DNA from: Nocardia acidivorans NBRC 108247
GTDB lineage: Bacteria; Actinomycetota; Actinomycetes; Mycobacteriales; Mycobacteriaceae
Reading direction: 5' to 3'
DNA: 64,000 nt
Assembly (NCBI RefSeq): GCF_001625085.1
Contig: NZ_BDAW01000002.1
Location: 1-64,000 of the forward strand
Part shown: positions 8,765-16,696 of the stretch, one piece after another
How positions within the stretch are numbered: the first letter of the stretch is position 1
Layout of the letters: the number at the start of each line of letters is the position of its first letter
Notes under the pieces: model-generated
Seen by the model: the letters and a program-made list of their open reading frames with translations, nothing else
Databases searched by the model: none
Told to the model about the DNA's origin: nothing
Position numbers and translations under genes: made by a program

Positions 8765-10318
8765 GTGACCAGGAATCACGAGTTCAGCGAAGCAGTCATC
8801 GGCGAACCGTCGCCGGAATCCGCAAGTGCGGCAGAGCTTTCCGAGGCACAGGTCGAATCCGGCGACGGCGTGACCGAATCCGCCCCCGATGTCGGCTTCA
8901 ACCTCACCCCCGATCCGGCCGACACCCCCGGTGCGATGGATGTCGCCGATCAGGCCCGGGGCGTGGCGCACCGCATCGCGCAGGAGCTGATGGCGCTGGG
9001 CCCGAACGGCTGGGACAGCGTGCACGCCGCCTTCGCCCTGACCGTCACCGGCCAACTGTCCCGCCTGACCTTCTTCGACGATCAGCGCCGGCAGATCCGA
9101 ATCCTGCCCTCGCAGGAGGTGCTGAACCTGGTCGCCACGCATCGCGCCGTCTCGGCCGAACTCGGTGACGGCCCGTGGTGGCGTTTCGAAATGACGCTGA
9201 CCGCCGCCGGTGAGCTCGAGGTCGATCACGACTATGGTGACGAACCCTTCCCCGACGATCAGCTCTTCGCTCCGCGTGACTACCTGGCCGATCTGGAGGC
9301 GTATCCGCGCGCGAGCCTGCCGACCTGGCTGGCAGCCTATGTGCACCATGACAATCGGCAGGGCCGCACCCCGCAGCAGGCCGCGGTCGCGGCCCGCGCC
9401 GATCGCGAATCCGGGGTGCTGCCCGCGATTTCCGAGAACGACTTCCCGGATTTCGGCGCGCTGTGGTCGCGTTGGTCCGCCCTCGCCGCGGCCTTCGTCG
9501 CCATCGGCTCGGAGTGGGGTCCGCGTGTGCTGCCGTCCTTCGGCTGGTTCGAGGGCTCGCGCCGTTCTGGCTCCTCGCTGTACGCGCTGCCGGGTGGTCG
9601 CGCGGTGCTCTCGGGCGGGGTCTGGAACGCCCCCGAACTCGACGCCGCCTACAACGGCCGCACCGCGCTGCCGCGGTTGTACGCGGGCGCGCCGGAGTGG
9701 GTCGCCAACTCGGTCTTGAACACTCGCGCCGGCGGCGGCCTGCTGACCTTCTGCTACTGGTGGGAGCGCGGTCGCTGGTATCGCGCGGAATCCCCGCGCG
9801 CGACCGAGTTGGCCGCCGCGGTCCCGGGCATCTGGACCACCGGCACCGTCACCGATGTGATCTGCGGTCTCCTGGCCGACGACCCGTCCGAAGCACTGCG
9901 CGGCACGGTCACCGCCTATGTCGAGGCCGCCGAACGCGGTGATGTCACCCGCACCCGGCTCGCCGAAACCTTCGGGGAGACAGCCGATCTGGATGGCGCG
10001 CACTATCAGCTCACATTGGCCGGTGTGGCCCGCACCGGTCCGGAACCGCTGCCCCGGGACGAGGCGATCGCCGAGGTGCTGCGCCATATCGACACCGCCG
10101 GTATCGACACCACCGGCTACCCGCTGGATCAGCTTCGCGCGGAACGCCTTCCGGTCGGATGGCTCGTTTACGCCCCCGCCGATCCGAATGAAATCGCCGT
10201 GCAGCGGGCATTGTTCTATATAGCGGACGACGGTGTGGTCGAGGCGGCGACCTCGGCCACACCGCCGTCGATCTATCTGTCCGGCTTCGAGCAGCGCTTT
10301 CGTACCAGGCACGCGTAA
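8765..10318 (+). CDS. 517-aa protein with YezG-like N-terminal region
   Basis: GTG start with gaggag 11 bases upstream. After an acidic, probably disordered N-terminus (about residues 1-60), residues 60-190 end in DHDYGDEPFPDDQLF, a DLxxYPR element and PTWLAAY. This follows the Y-x-E/D-P...D-L-x-x-YPR...P-x-W-L pattern of YezG (DUF600) immunity proteins. A second region with GPRVLPSFGWFE and a Trp-rich CYWWERGRWYR stretch follows, then a C-terminal helical and beta part. The whole protein is paralogous to the minus-strand gene at 29466-31001. The length is several times that of a usual YezG protein. It may be an enlarged immunity or chaperone protein; that role is inferred. No export signal. 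Confidence 0.75.
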   Translation: MTRNHEFSEAVIGEPSPESASAAELSEAQVESGDGVTESAPDVGFNLTPDPADTPGAMDVADQARGVAHRIAQELMALGPNGWDSVHAAFALTVTGQLSRLTFFDDQRRQIRILPSQEVLNLVATHRAVSAELGDGPWWRFEMTLTAAGELEVDHDYGDEPFPDDQLFAPRDYLADLEAYPRASLPTWLAAYVHHDNRQGRTPQQAAVAARADRESGVLPAISENDFPDFGALWSRWSALAAAFVAIGSEWGPRVLPSFGWFEGSRRSGSSLYALPGGRAVLSGGVWNAPELDAAYNGRTALPRLYAGAPEWVANSVLNTRAGGGLLTFCYWWERGRWYRAESPRATELAAAVPGIWTTGTVTDVICGLLADDPSEALRGTVTAYVEAAERGDVTRTRLAETFGETADLDGAHYQLTLAGVARTGPEPLPRDEAIAEVLRHIDTAGIDTTGYPLDQLRAERLPVGWLVYAPADPNEIAVQRALFYIADDGVVEAATSATPPSIYLSGFEQRFRTRHA

Positions 10319-10396
10319 CGGAATCGTGTGGATGGGTGGCTGAGTTGTACTGGTGCGCACTAGTGTTCGACGAACACGTGAGGGTAGGAGCGGGAC

Positions 10397-12196
10397 GTGG
10401 GTGACACAGACAATCCATGGCGGGGGCTGGCCCAGCAGGCGCGCGGTGGCACCCTGAATCTGGGCGACGGCGTCGGCCAGGCCGCGGCCAAGATCGCCGC
10501 CGACGTGGCGAACACGCTGGGTATCGCGCTTACCTACCAGCCACTGCTCACCGAGCACAAGGGCTTCGGTGATCACTCGATCCTGCCGTCGGCGATGCAC
10601 CTCGAGGACCGTTTCAACGCCCAGGGCAAGAATCTCGGCGGTGTCCTGAAGCGGTATATCGACCTGGTGGAGGCCATGGCGGACACCATGATCGTGGCCG
10701 ACCACAATTACAAGGTGACCGAAGAGGATTCCAAAGCCGAGTTCGACCGGTTCAAGAAGGAATCCCCCGTTCAACCCCCCGCCGGCGACCCGAAACTGGT
10801 CAGCGGCACCAAACTCCCGGTGTGGCACGATGATTCCGCGCCGCCGCTGGACGGTAAGCACGGCAATGCGGACCTGGTGAAGATCGCGAGGGAGAAGGGG
10901 CACTACGACTCGCTCGACCCCGAGGATCCGAACGGCAAGGACCGGGTGTGGCTGCACGCCGCGGGCGAAGGAATGAACCCGCAGCTGGTATCCGATATCG
11001 GCGGCACCTGGCTGCTGGTGGCGGACAAGGTGGACAAGAGTTTCGACCAGCTCACCAAACAGCTGGACAAGATGAAGGACGGTTGGACCGGTCGCGGCGG
11101 CGATGCCGCGCGCCGCGTGGCCGGGGAGTTCAAGACCGAGGCCGCCGGTCTCACCGCCGATATGCGCGCGATGGCGTCCAACCTGACCTACGTCTCGGGC
11201 TGGCTGGACAACACCAAGGTGCGGATGCCGAGCGCGCCAACCGATTTCGACTACGACCATCCGGCCCGCGAGGATCGGATCGTGAAAGCCGCGCGTCAGG
11301 CCTTTCAGAACTTTTATGTGAACGGCATGATCGCGGGCAGTAAGGCCATTCCGCATCTGGTGGATCCGCTGGCACAGCTACCCGGGGTCGATGCGAAGGG
11401 CCGCACCACCACCGATGATGGTGGCGGCGGCGGAACGACCAAGCCGCAGAACAAACTCGGGTTGTCGGGCGCGTCGATTCCGGCGAATCAGATCGATCCG
11501 CGCAAGAGCGATCCGAACGGCAAGACCCCGCAGGGCAAGGGCCCGAACGGCAACGATCCGAACAAGACCGATCCGGGCAAGAACGGCTCCGACGACCCGC
11601 GGGGTAAGACGGATCCGAGCCAGACGGATCCGAGTAGAACCGATCCGAACACGACTGATCCCGGCCAGAGTTCGAGCAACGGTACATCGCAACAGAGTTC
11701 GAGCGGCTCATCGGACGCATCGCAATTGAGCAGCGCCCTGCAACAGGGCTTGCAGACCCTCAACTCGGCGAACCAGCAGAAGACGACAGACCCCAGCTCC
11801 ACGCTGGCGAGCCTGCCGAACATGCTCAACAACCTGAAAGATCTGAAGGACCTGAAGGATATCGCCAAGGGCGGCGGTCCCGGTGGCGGCGGTCCGGGGA
11901 TCAGCGCCGCGGCCGCGCCCAAGGAGCTCACCGCCAAACTGTTCCCGCGCGCCGCGCTCTCCGCCGAGGTCGAGGGCGCCATCGCCACGAGTTCGCGTGC
12001 CGGAATCGCCACCGGCGGAGCAACTCCCATGGGCAGCGGGATGGGCGGCGCCCCGATGGGCGGCGGTCACGGCGCGGGCGGTGCGGGTGGTCAGGGTAAG
12101 GAGCACAAGCGCCCCGAGTTCCTGGACTCCTCGGAATACCTGGAAGAGGCCATGGGCGCACCCCCGATCGTGGCGAAGCCCGTGGTGGAGGGTTGA
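10397..12196 (+). CDS. EspB-like ESX-secreted protein (module A)
   Basis: GTG start with aggag 6 bases upstream; 599 residues. The architecture resembles mycobacterial EspB. There is an N-terminal helical domain with a YKVTE export-type motif (Y105-E109, pattern YxxxD/E), then a WTG turn at W230 inside a second helical segment. A long Pro/Asn/Asp/Ser- and Gly-rich tail ends in GKEHKRPEFL and an acidic helix. The gene is paralogous to 47244-49049 (601 aa), with the same motif order and the same GKEHKRPEFL box. The espG gene follows immediately. Export through an ESX system is inferred from the motifs and context; the exact role is unknown. It could also be called a PE/PPE-type fusion. Confidence 0.75.
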   Translation: MGDTDNPWRGLAQQARGGTLNLGDGVGQAAAKIAADVANTLGIALTYQPLLTEHKGFGDHSILPSAMHLEDRFNAQGKNLGGVLKRYIDLVEAMADTMIVADHNYKVTEEDSKAEFDRFKKESPVQPPAGDPKLVSGTKLPVWHDDSAPPLDGKHGNADLVKIAREKGHYDSLDPEDPNGKDRVWLHAAGEGMNPQLVSDIGGTWLLVADKVDKSFDQLTKQLDKMKDGWTGRGGDAARRVAGEFKTEAAGLTADMRAMASNLTYVSGWLDNTKVRMPSAPTDFDYDHPAREDRIVKAARQAFQNFYVNGMIAGSKAIPHLVDPLAQLPGVDAKGRTTTDDGGGGGTTKPQNKLGLSGASIPANQIDPRKSDPNGKTPQGKGPNGNDPNKTDPGKNGSDDPRGKTDPSQTDPSRTDPNTTDPGQSSSNGTSQQSSSGSSDASQLSSALQQGLQTLNSANQQKTTDPSSTLASLPNMLNNLKDLKDLKDIAKGGGPGGGGPGISAAAAPKELTAKLFPRAALSAEVEGAIATSSRAGIATGGATPMGSGMGGAPMGGGHGAGGAGGQGKEHKRPEFLDSSEYLEEAMGAPPIVAKPVVEG

Positions 12197-12201
12197 GTTC
12201 G

Positions 12202-12981
12202 GTGCGTCGATCCTGGTCTTTCACGGATCTGGAATTCCTGGCGCTGTGGGAGGAGCGCGGCGCGGAGTCCCTGCCCGAGCCGCTCATGTTCAGCAGCCGA
12301 ACCCGCTGGTGGAGTGAGCATTTGGAGGAGATGGCGCGCACCCGGGAGCAACTCGCGCACGAGCGCGATCCCGAATGGCAGGACATCTTCGACATCCTGT
12401 CGCTGCCCGATGTCCGGGTGGAGGTGCGCGGCCGGGACGGTCGTGACGCCTCCGATCCCAAGGGCAGCATTCGCCTGCTCGGCGCACGCCGCGGCGATAT
12501 CGGCTACCTGGTCGTCCAGCAGCCGGGTGAAACCGTCATGCACAGTGCGGGTTTCGACGTCACCGCCTGCGATGCGGGACAGCTCGCGGCCGAGTTGACG
12601 GCGGCGCTGCCCGATACCGCGCCGGGTCGCGGTCCGGAGCTCGTACTCGCCGAACCGGCCGATATCGAGGACCACGATTACGGTTTCGGCCTGTCCCCGG
12701 CGCACGAGACCATGGACGGAACGGTCATCGATCGAGCCGCCGAATTCCTGGCCGCGCCGGCGGTCAGCCGGGGTGTGATCGAGGTCGTGCAGGGCTATTC
12801 GCGTTTCGGCCCGCGCGGCATCACCAGGCATCGGGTGGACTGGCGGGATCTGGTCGACGACGGCCGCTACATCGTCACCGGTGACCATCCGCGGGTGGCG
12901 ACGCCCGCCGATCCGCGCCGCATGATCGCGACCGTGCGGGCGCGCATCGACGAGGTGCTCGTGGCCCTCGGGGACGAGTAG
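12202..12981 (+). CDS. espG: EspG-family ESX chaperone (module A)
   Basis: 259 residues; begins with the typical WSFTDLEFLALWE segment of the EspG family. In mycobacteria, EspG proteins are cytosolic chaperones that bind the tips of PE-PPE heterodimers and keep them soluble for ESX export. GTG 12202 is preferred because ggaggg (12187-12192) is 9 bases upstream; an in-frame TTG at 12193 overlaps the previous stop but sits directly against that site. It is paralogous to the EspG genes at 49046 and 54469, being closest to 49046. Its partner here may be the EspB-like or EspA/EspC-like products; that is inferred. Confidence 0.85.
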   Translation: MRRSWSFTDLEFLALWEERGAESLPEPLMFSSRTRWWSEHLEEMARTREQLAHERDPEWQDIFDILSLPDVRVEVRGRDGRDASDPKGSIRLLGARRGDIGYLVVQQPGETVMHSAGFDVTACDAGQLAAELTAALPDTAPGRGPELVLAEPADIEDHDYGFGLSPAHETMDGTVIDRAAEFLAAPAVSRGVIEVVQGYSRFGPRGITRHRVDWRDLVDDGRYIVTGDHPRVATPADPRRMIATVRARIDEVLVALGDE

Positions 12982-13010
12982 ATGTGACCAGCGAAAAGGA
13001 GGGTGCGCCA

Positions 13011-13355
13011 ATGCAACTGGACGATACGTCGTTTCCGACCGAGTTCACGATCGCGTCGCGGACCGGTGCGGTGGTCGTCTGCACCACCGAGCAGGGTCTG
13101 CCGTTGGGGGTGCGCGTGGAGCGCGATCAGCTGCGCGATGATCCGGCCGCACTGGCGGCGGAGATCCTGCGGCTGTGCAAGCAGTCAGCCGCCCGCGCCG
13201 GATCCCAGCGCCGCGAGCAATTGCGCCAGGCCGGATTGGCTCCGGAGATGTTGGCGCTCACCGGATTGCCCACCCTGGCCGAGGTGACGCGGCAGGAGAT
13301 CGTCGAGGAGCAGGATTTCGACACCGAGCCGGACAGCTGGCTGCGGCCCATCTGA
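13011..13355 (+). CDS. EspH-like small ESX-associated protein (module A)
   Basis: ATG 13011 with aaaaggaggg ending 7 bases upstream gives 114 residues; a GTG at 12984 lacks such a site. The pattern is a beta-strand pair (ASRTGAVVVCTTEQGLP), then a long helix (DPAALAAEILRLCKQSAARA), then an acidic tail with EEQDFDTEPDSWLRP. From memory, this resembles EspH (Rv3867) of the ESX-1 locus, which also lies directly after an espG gene, and the wider YbaB/EbfC-like fold. The paralogue at 50611-50976 has the same C-terminal EIVEEQDxDTEPxSWLR box. Probably a cytosolic chaperone or accessory factor for Esp substrates; the function is inferred. Confidence 0.65.
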   Translation: MQLDDTSFPTEFTIASRTGAVVVCTTEQGLPLGVRVERDQLRDDPAALAAEILRLCKQSAARAGSQRREQLRQAGLAPEMLALTGLPTLAEVTRQEIVEEQDFDTEPDSWLRPI

Positions 13356-13443
13356 TACCGGAAATTCTCGCAGACTTTGATATACCGCCCGAATATTCGC
13401 TCTGTATAGTTCAATTCGAGTTGATCTTCCTGATGGGAGTCTC
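13356..13443 (+). promoter_or_regulatory. AT-rich leader of the EspC/EspA-like pair
   Basis: An 88-base gap much richer in A/T than its flanks. It contains a TATAGT -10-like hexamer (13405-13410) and ends in gggagtctc before the ATG. No good -35 element lies at 16-18 bp. The paralogous pair at 51399 also has an AT-rich leader, so a separate promoter for each pair is likely. Confidence 0.4.
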
Positions 13444-13761
13444 ATGAGCAACCTCGCTGCCTCACCGGACGCGATCCGCCACTACGGTGATGTCTCCGCC
13501 GCCATGGCATCCACCATCGCCGGTGCCGCCGCCGTCGATCAGGCCGCCACCGTCGCCGCGGTCGTCCCGGTCTTCGGCCTGATCGGCCAGGAATTCCTGC
13601 TGAGTTTCGCTGGTGCGCAGGGCAATCACTTCGCCTCGACCGCGGAACTCGCCGCCGTGCACGCCGGTACCGCGGTCACCGCGCACGAAGCCGCCGCCGC
13701 CTACGATTCGGTCGAGGCGAAGTCCAGCGTGGACTTCTTCTCGCTGACGCAGGAGCTATGA
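13444..13761 (+). CDS. EspC-like small ESX-secreted protein (module A)
   Basis: 105 residues forming a helical hairpin with a conserved FGLIGQEFLLSFAGAQGNHF turn and a C-terminal export-type motif YDSVE (Y87-E91, YxxxD/E). The size and layout match the EspC/DUF2580 family, whose members are exported by ESX systems together with EspA-type partners. The stop overlaps the start of the next gene (ATGA), indicating translational coupling with the EspA-like protein. The paralogue at 51399-51713 has GLIGQDFLLAFAGAQGSYL and YSTTE. Confidence 0.8.
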   Translation: MSNLAASPDAIRHYGDVSAAMASTIAGAAAVDQAATVAAVVPVFGLIGQEFLLSFAGAQGNHFASTAELAAVHAGTAVTAHEAAAAYDSVEAKSSVDFFSLTQEL

Positions 13762-14993
13762 GCTCGCCGCAGGGTTCGCCCGATCCCACCGTCGCGGATA
13801 TCCTGCGCGGCACCGATATCGGTTCGCTGCTGGACCGCCCGGTCAATGACATCCTGCGGGATCTCGGCTTGACCTCGCTGCCGCAATTGCCCGCCATGCC
13901 GCCGCTGCCGGGTATGCCGGTGCTGCCGGTGATCGATCTGAGCGCGCTCACCCGCCCGCTCACCGATCTGGCGCAGGCGTTCGGCACCGGTCAGCTCAGC
14001 GGTGCGAGCGTCGATCCGACACAGGTGCTTTCGACGGTGTCGAGCGCCCTGCAGCAGATCATGACCATGGCGTCCTCACTCATGTCGATGGCCTCCTCGG
14101 GGGATTGGCAGGGTGAGGGCGCGACGAGTGCTTTGGCCAAAGGCACCGCGGCCCAGGCCGATGCGGTGCAACTGCAAACCCAGAACGGTGAACAGAAGGT
14201 CGTACTGGGCGGCGCGGCCACCTCGGTGGCGACCGGCGCGGCCACCATGGCCACGATCATCGCCAAATTCCTCGCCTCCGTCGCGGCCTCCGCGCCCTTC
14301 CTGGTGACCCCGCCCGGACAGGCGTTCCTGCTGGCCATGGCGAGTGAAACCGCCGCCGAGGCAACGGCGGTGACCGCCAAGACCAAGGGCGAACTGGCCG
14401 TGCACAGCGCGAATATGACCGCGGCGGGGCAGAAGGTGAAGGTCACCAACGCACCGAGCGGAGTGGATTCGCTCTCGCAGGTGACCCAGTTGCTCGGTGC
14501 GCTCTCCCCGCTCGCCAGTGCCGCGAATTCCGGTGTGCAGCAGGTGCAGTCGATCGCACAGACGCTCACCGTCACCGACACCGCCGATACGGTCGTACCG
14601 GTGGACGACACCCTCGATCCGGGCAAGGTCGGCGGGATCGGCCCCGGCGGCGGTATTCCGCTCGGCGGGCTCGGCACCAGTGCGGCGACGCCATTGAGTC
14701 AGTGGACCGGCACCCGCTCCGCCGCGGCGCCGCCCGCCGCCCCGCCCACCGCGGAACCGGCGGCGACCACCCGCGCCGCGGCCATGACCGGTCCGGGCAT
14801 GATGGCCCCGCCCATGGCCGGTGCCGGACTGGCTCCGCACTCGCAGGAGGGTGAGTCCGATGCGGAGATCCGTTCGCAGCTGGTCACGGGCGAACACGGT
14901 GACGATGTGGTGGGCGATCTCGGCAACACCGGTGTCCCGGTGGTCGGCGCGGTGGGCTCGGTGAGCCCCCGGGTGCCCACCAGCACCGACTGA
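13758..14993 (+). CDS. EspA-like ESX-secreted protein (module A)
   Basis: 411 residues, coupled by an ATGA overlap to the EspC-like gene. A Leu/Pro-rich N-terminus (PQLPAMPPLPGMPVLP) is followed by a helical region with a WQG turn at W117 and a hydrophobic, Ala-rich helical stretch (about 150-200). A Gly/Pro/Ala-rich tail ends in an acidic LVTGEHGDDVVGDLG segment. The arrangement resembles EspA/EspE proteins, which are co-exported with EspC/EspF partners in mycobacteria. The paralogue at 51710-53089 has the same tail box. Secretion is inferred. The order (C-like before A-like) is reversed compared with espA-espC. Confidence 0.7.
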   Translation: MSSPQGSPDPTVADILRGTDIGSLLDRPVNDILRDLGLTSLPQLPAMPPLPGMPVLPVIDLSALTRPLTDLAQAFGTGQLSGASVDPTQVLSTVSSALQQIMTMASSLMSMASSGDWQGEGATSALAKGTAAQADAVQLQTQNGEQKVVLGGAATSVATGAATMATIIAKFLASVAASAPFLVTPPGQAFLLAMASETAAEATAVTAKTKGELAVHSANMTAAGQKVKVTNAPSGVDSLSQVTQLLGALSPLASAANSGVQQVQSIAQTLTVTDTADTVVPVDDTLDPGKVGGIGPGGGIPLGGLGTSAATPLSQWTGTRSAAAPPAAPPTAEPAATTRAAAMTGPGMMAPPMAGAGLAPHSQEGESDAEIRSQLVTGEHGDDVVGDLGNTGVPVVGAVGSVSPRVPTSTD

Positions 14994-15000
14994 TGTGCAT

Positions 15001-15026
15001 CCCGCGGGCGCGCATTCGCCTGCGGG
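15001..15026. terminator. Hairpin between convergent genes
   Basis: Arms cccgcgggcg (15001-15010) and cgcctgcggg (15017-15026) pair with one mismatch around a 6-base loop. They lie between the stop of the EspA-like gene and the stop of the minus-strand operon. There is no long T tract; a bidirectional terminator is likely from position and symmetry. Confidence 0.55.
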
Positions 15027-15029
15027 ACT

Positions 15030-15782
15030 TCAGTATCGGGTGACCTTGCCCTGGAAGATCCACTGTTCGCGCCGATCGCCCTTGATCCCGGCGTAGGGGC
15101 AGCCCGTCGCGCCCTCTCGCAGGGTGGCGGTGGCGTCGCCGGGTTCGATCCACAGCAGCTTGCCCGTATCGAGCCAGCCGCGCAGGTCGAAATCCTGGGT
15201 CCGGCGGCCGGGCAGCCGCTCGGCGTATTCGCGATCGAGGCCGGTCGGATCGAGGATGGGGTTCCGATCCTGGCCCCAGAGGTCTTCCAGTGAGATGTCG
15301 ACGGGTCGCCTCGGGCCGAAATAGGTGATCGGCCACGCGGTATGGCGGCCGATCGGCACCTGCGTGATGACCGCGCGGATATCGGGTTGTTCCAGCAGAT
15401 AGGGCAGCACGAAGGGCGCGCCGGGCCCCGGATCGCTCCGGAACGGCGCTACGGTCGGCGGTTCCGCCAGTCGCACAGCGCCTTTCATGGCCAGCCAGGT
15501 GGACGTCGGCTGTGTCTTGTACCGCTGCACCGGGCGATCCGACTTCCAGTACCAGCCGTCCAGATCGGCGGTGTCCAGCGCCCAGCGCACCACGACACCG
15601 GTCAGCGGGCACCGTGCGACGACGGTCTCCGGGAGCATCGCGCGGTATTCGTCATGCAGCTCGAAGACCTTGTTGATGACCGCGTCACCCCCGGCCGAAT
15701 AGTCCATCGTCCGGTACCGCGCCTGCAATCGGAAGCCTTCGTCCAACACTTCCCGACGCCGCGCGAGATCGAAATCGCCCAT
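15030..15782 (-). CDS. Hypothetical protein, 250 aa, toxin operon
   Basis: ATG at 15782 with aaagggg 7 bases upstream on the minus strand. It encodes 250 residues, soluble, with no signal peptide. It has mixed alpha/beta character with several Trp/Tyr-rich stretches (LDGWYWKSDRPVQRY, TAWPITYFGP) and a C-terminal CPYAGIKGDRREQW. It is the last gene of an apparent operon running from the nuclease toxin through the YezG-like immunity gene and the 123-aa gene (gaps 59, 18 and 18 bases). The position suggests a role tied to the toxin, such as a second immunity protein, but I do not recognise the family. Confidence 0.7.
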   Translation of the reverse strand: MGDFDLARRREVLDEGFRLQARYRTMDYSAGGDAVINKVFELHDEYRAMLPETVVARCPLTGVVVRWALDTADLDGWYWKSDRPVQRYKTQPTSTWLAMKGAVRLAEPPTVAPFRSDPGPGAPFVLPYLLEQPDIRAVITQVPIGRHTAWPITYFGPRRPVDISLEDLWGQDRNPILDPTGLDREYAERLPGRRTQDFDLRGWLDTGKLLWIEPGDATATLREGATGCPYAGIKGDRREQWIFQGKVTRY

Positions 15783-15800
15783 CCGGCAGCCCCTTTCGAA

Positions 15801-16172
15801 TCAGCCCGTAATGAGCCGCACGGCCGCGTCCTTGGTGGCGTCGTCGACTTCGCCGAGGCGGAATCCGCGCGCCATGATGTGCTCGACGAGTTCGGGCTCC
15901 GGCGGCAGCCGATGCTTGCGCAGATAGTGCGCCACCGAGCCGGACCACACCCACACCCCGTCGGTCCGGAAGTTCAACGGGACATCGCGCTGCTCGGGTG
16001 CGAATTCGTCCACATCGAAGCTGCGCGCGGCCAGCACCACCGGCGCGGATTCCAGATAGGTCAGCAGTTGATCCTGGAACCAGGGGATCACCGGTTCGCG
16101 AACGGCCACGGGCCGCCCGCTCTCATCGCGTCCGTCGTACACGCGCGCCAGTCGCAGTTGCCCGTCAACCAT
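15801..16172 (-). CDS. Hypothetical protein, 123 aa, toxin operon
   Basis: ATG at 16172 with ggaggg 9 bases upstream. It encodes 123 residues, soluble and acidic, starting MVDGQLRLARVYDGRD, with a central VWVWSGSVAHYLRKH segment and a helical C-terminus. It lies 18 bases after the YezG-like immunity gene and 18 bases before the 250-aa gene, so it is very probably co-transcribed with the toxin. Family not recognised; an accessory or second immunity function is only a guess from position. Confidence 0.65.
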   Translation of the reverse strand: MVDGQLRLARVYDGRDESGRPVAVREPVIPWFQDQLLTYLESAPVVLAARSFDVDEFAPEQRDVPLNFRTDGVWVWSGSVAHYLRKHRLPPEPELVEHIMARGFRLGEVDDATKDAAVRLITG

Positions 16173-16190
16173 GAAACAAAACCCTCCCCA

Positions 16191-16637
16191 TCAATCCGCC
16201 TGCGCCTCGCGGAGCCTGTCCCGCAACCATTCCGGGGTGTGCTGCTCATCGCGAGGGTAATGCTGGAAATCCAATGCGTATGCGCCGGCGGTCAATCGCG
16301 GCGTGAAATCCGGCTCGTTGTCGTAGTCGAACTCGATGGTGTAATCGCCGGTGCGCTCGATGGAGTATCGCGCGGTGAACCACGCGCCCGTATCCGGCTG
16401 ATACATCGCGGCACGCAATTTATCGAACTCGCGCATGGCGGTTTTCGGGACCGAATGCCGGGTGGCGGTGCCGTCGGCGGCGATCGACTCCAGCAGCGCG
16501 CCGTCGATCTGCACGGTGCCGCGGAATTCGAATCGAATCCGGTGCCAGCCCGCCGGGACCGCATCCACCAGGGCGCGGCCGACCACCTGCAGTACGGCGG
16601 CCTGATCGAGCCGACCCAGCGAATCTTCCTGCACCAT
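16191..16637 (-). CDS. YezG-family (DUF600-like) immunity protein
   Basis: 148 residues from ATG 16637, with gaagga about 8 bases upstream; a longer upstream frame exists but lacks such a site. The C-terminal half carries the family pattern: IEFDYDNEPDF, then DFQHYPRDEQ, then PEWLRDRL. In Bacillus, YezG neutralises YeeF, a type VII toxin with a C-terminal DNase domain of the same type as the one encoded just upstream here. Toxin and immunity genes are 59 bases apart on the same strand. Cytosolic protection against the nuclease tip of the 2288-aa protein is a strong inference from family and position. Confidence 0.8.
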   Translation of the reverse strand: MVQEDSLGRLDQAAVLQVVGRALVDAVPAGWHRIRFEFRGTVQIDGALLESIAADGTATRHSVPKTAMREFDKLRAAMYQPDTGAWFTARYSIERTGDYTIEFDYDNEPDFTPRLTAGAYALDFQHYPRDEQHTPEWLRDRLREAQAD

Positions 16638-16696
16638 GTGATCGATCCTTCCACAGCCGGGGCGGTCGTCCGCAACCTCCCACGGCGCGGGCCGCG

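Noticed and set aside
8201..11356. 1051-codon minus-strand open frame
   Set aside because: It runs antisense through the YezG-like and EspB-like genes, both supported by paralogues elsewhere in the window.
13377..13410. Possible sigma-70-type promoter TTGATA / TATAGT
   Set aside because: The two hexamers are 22 bases apart, too far for a standard promoter. Kept only as an AT-rich leader.
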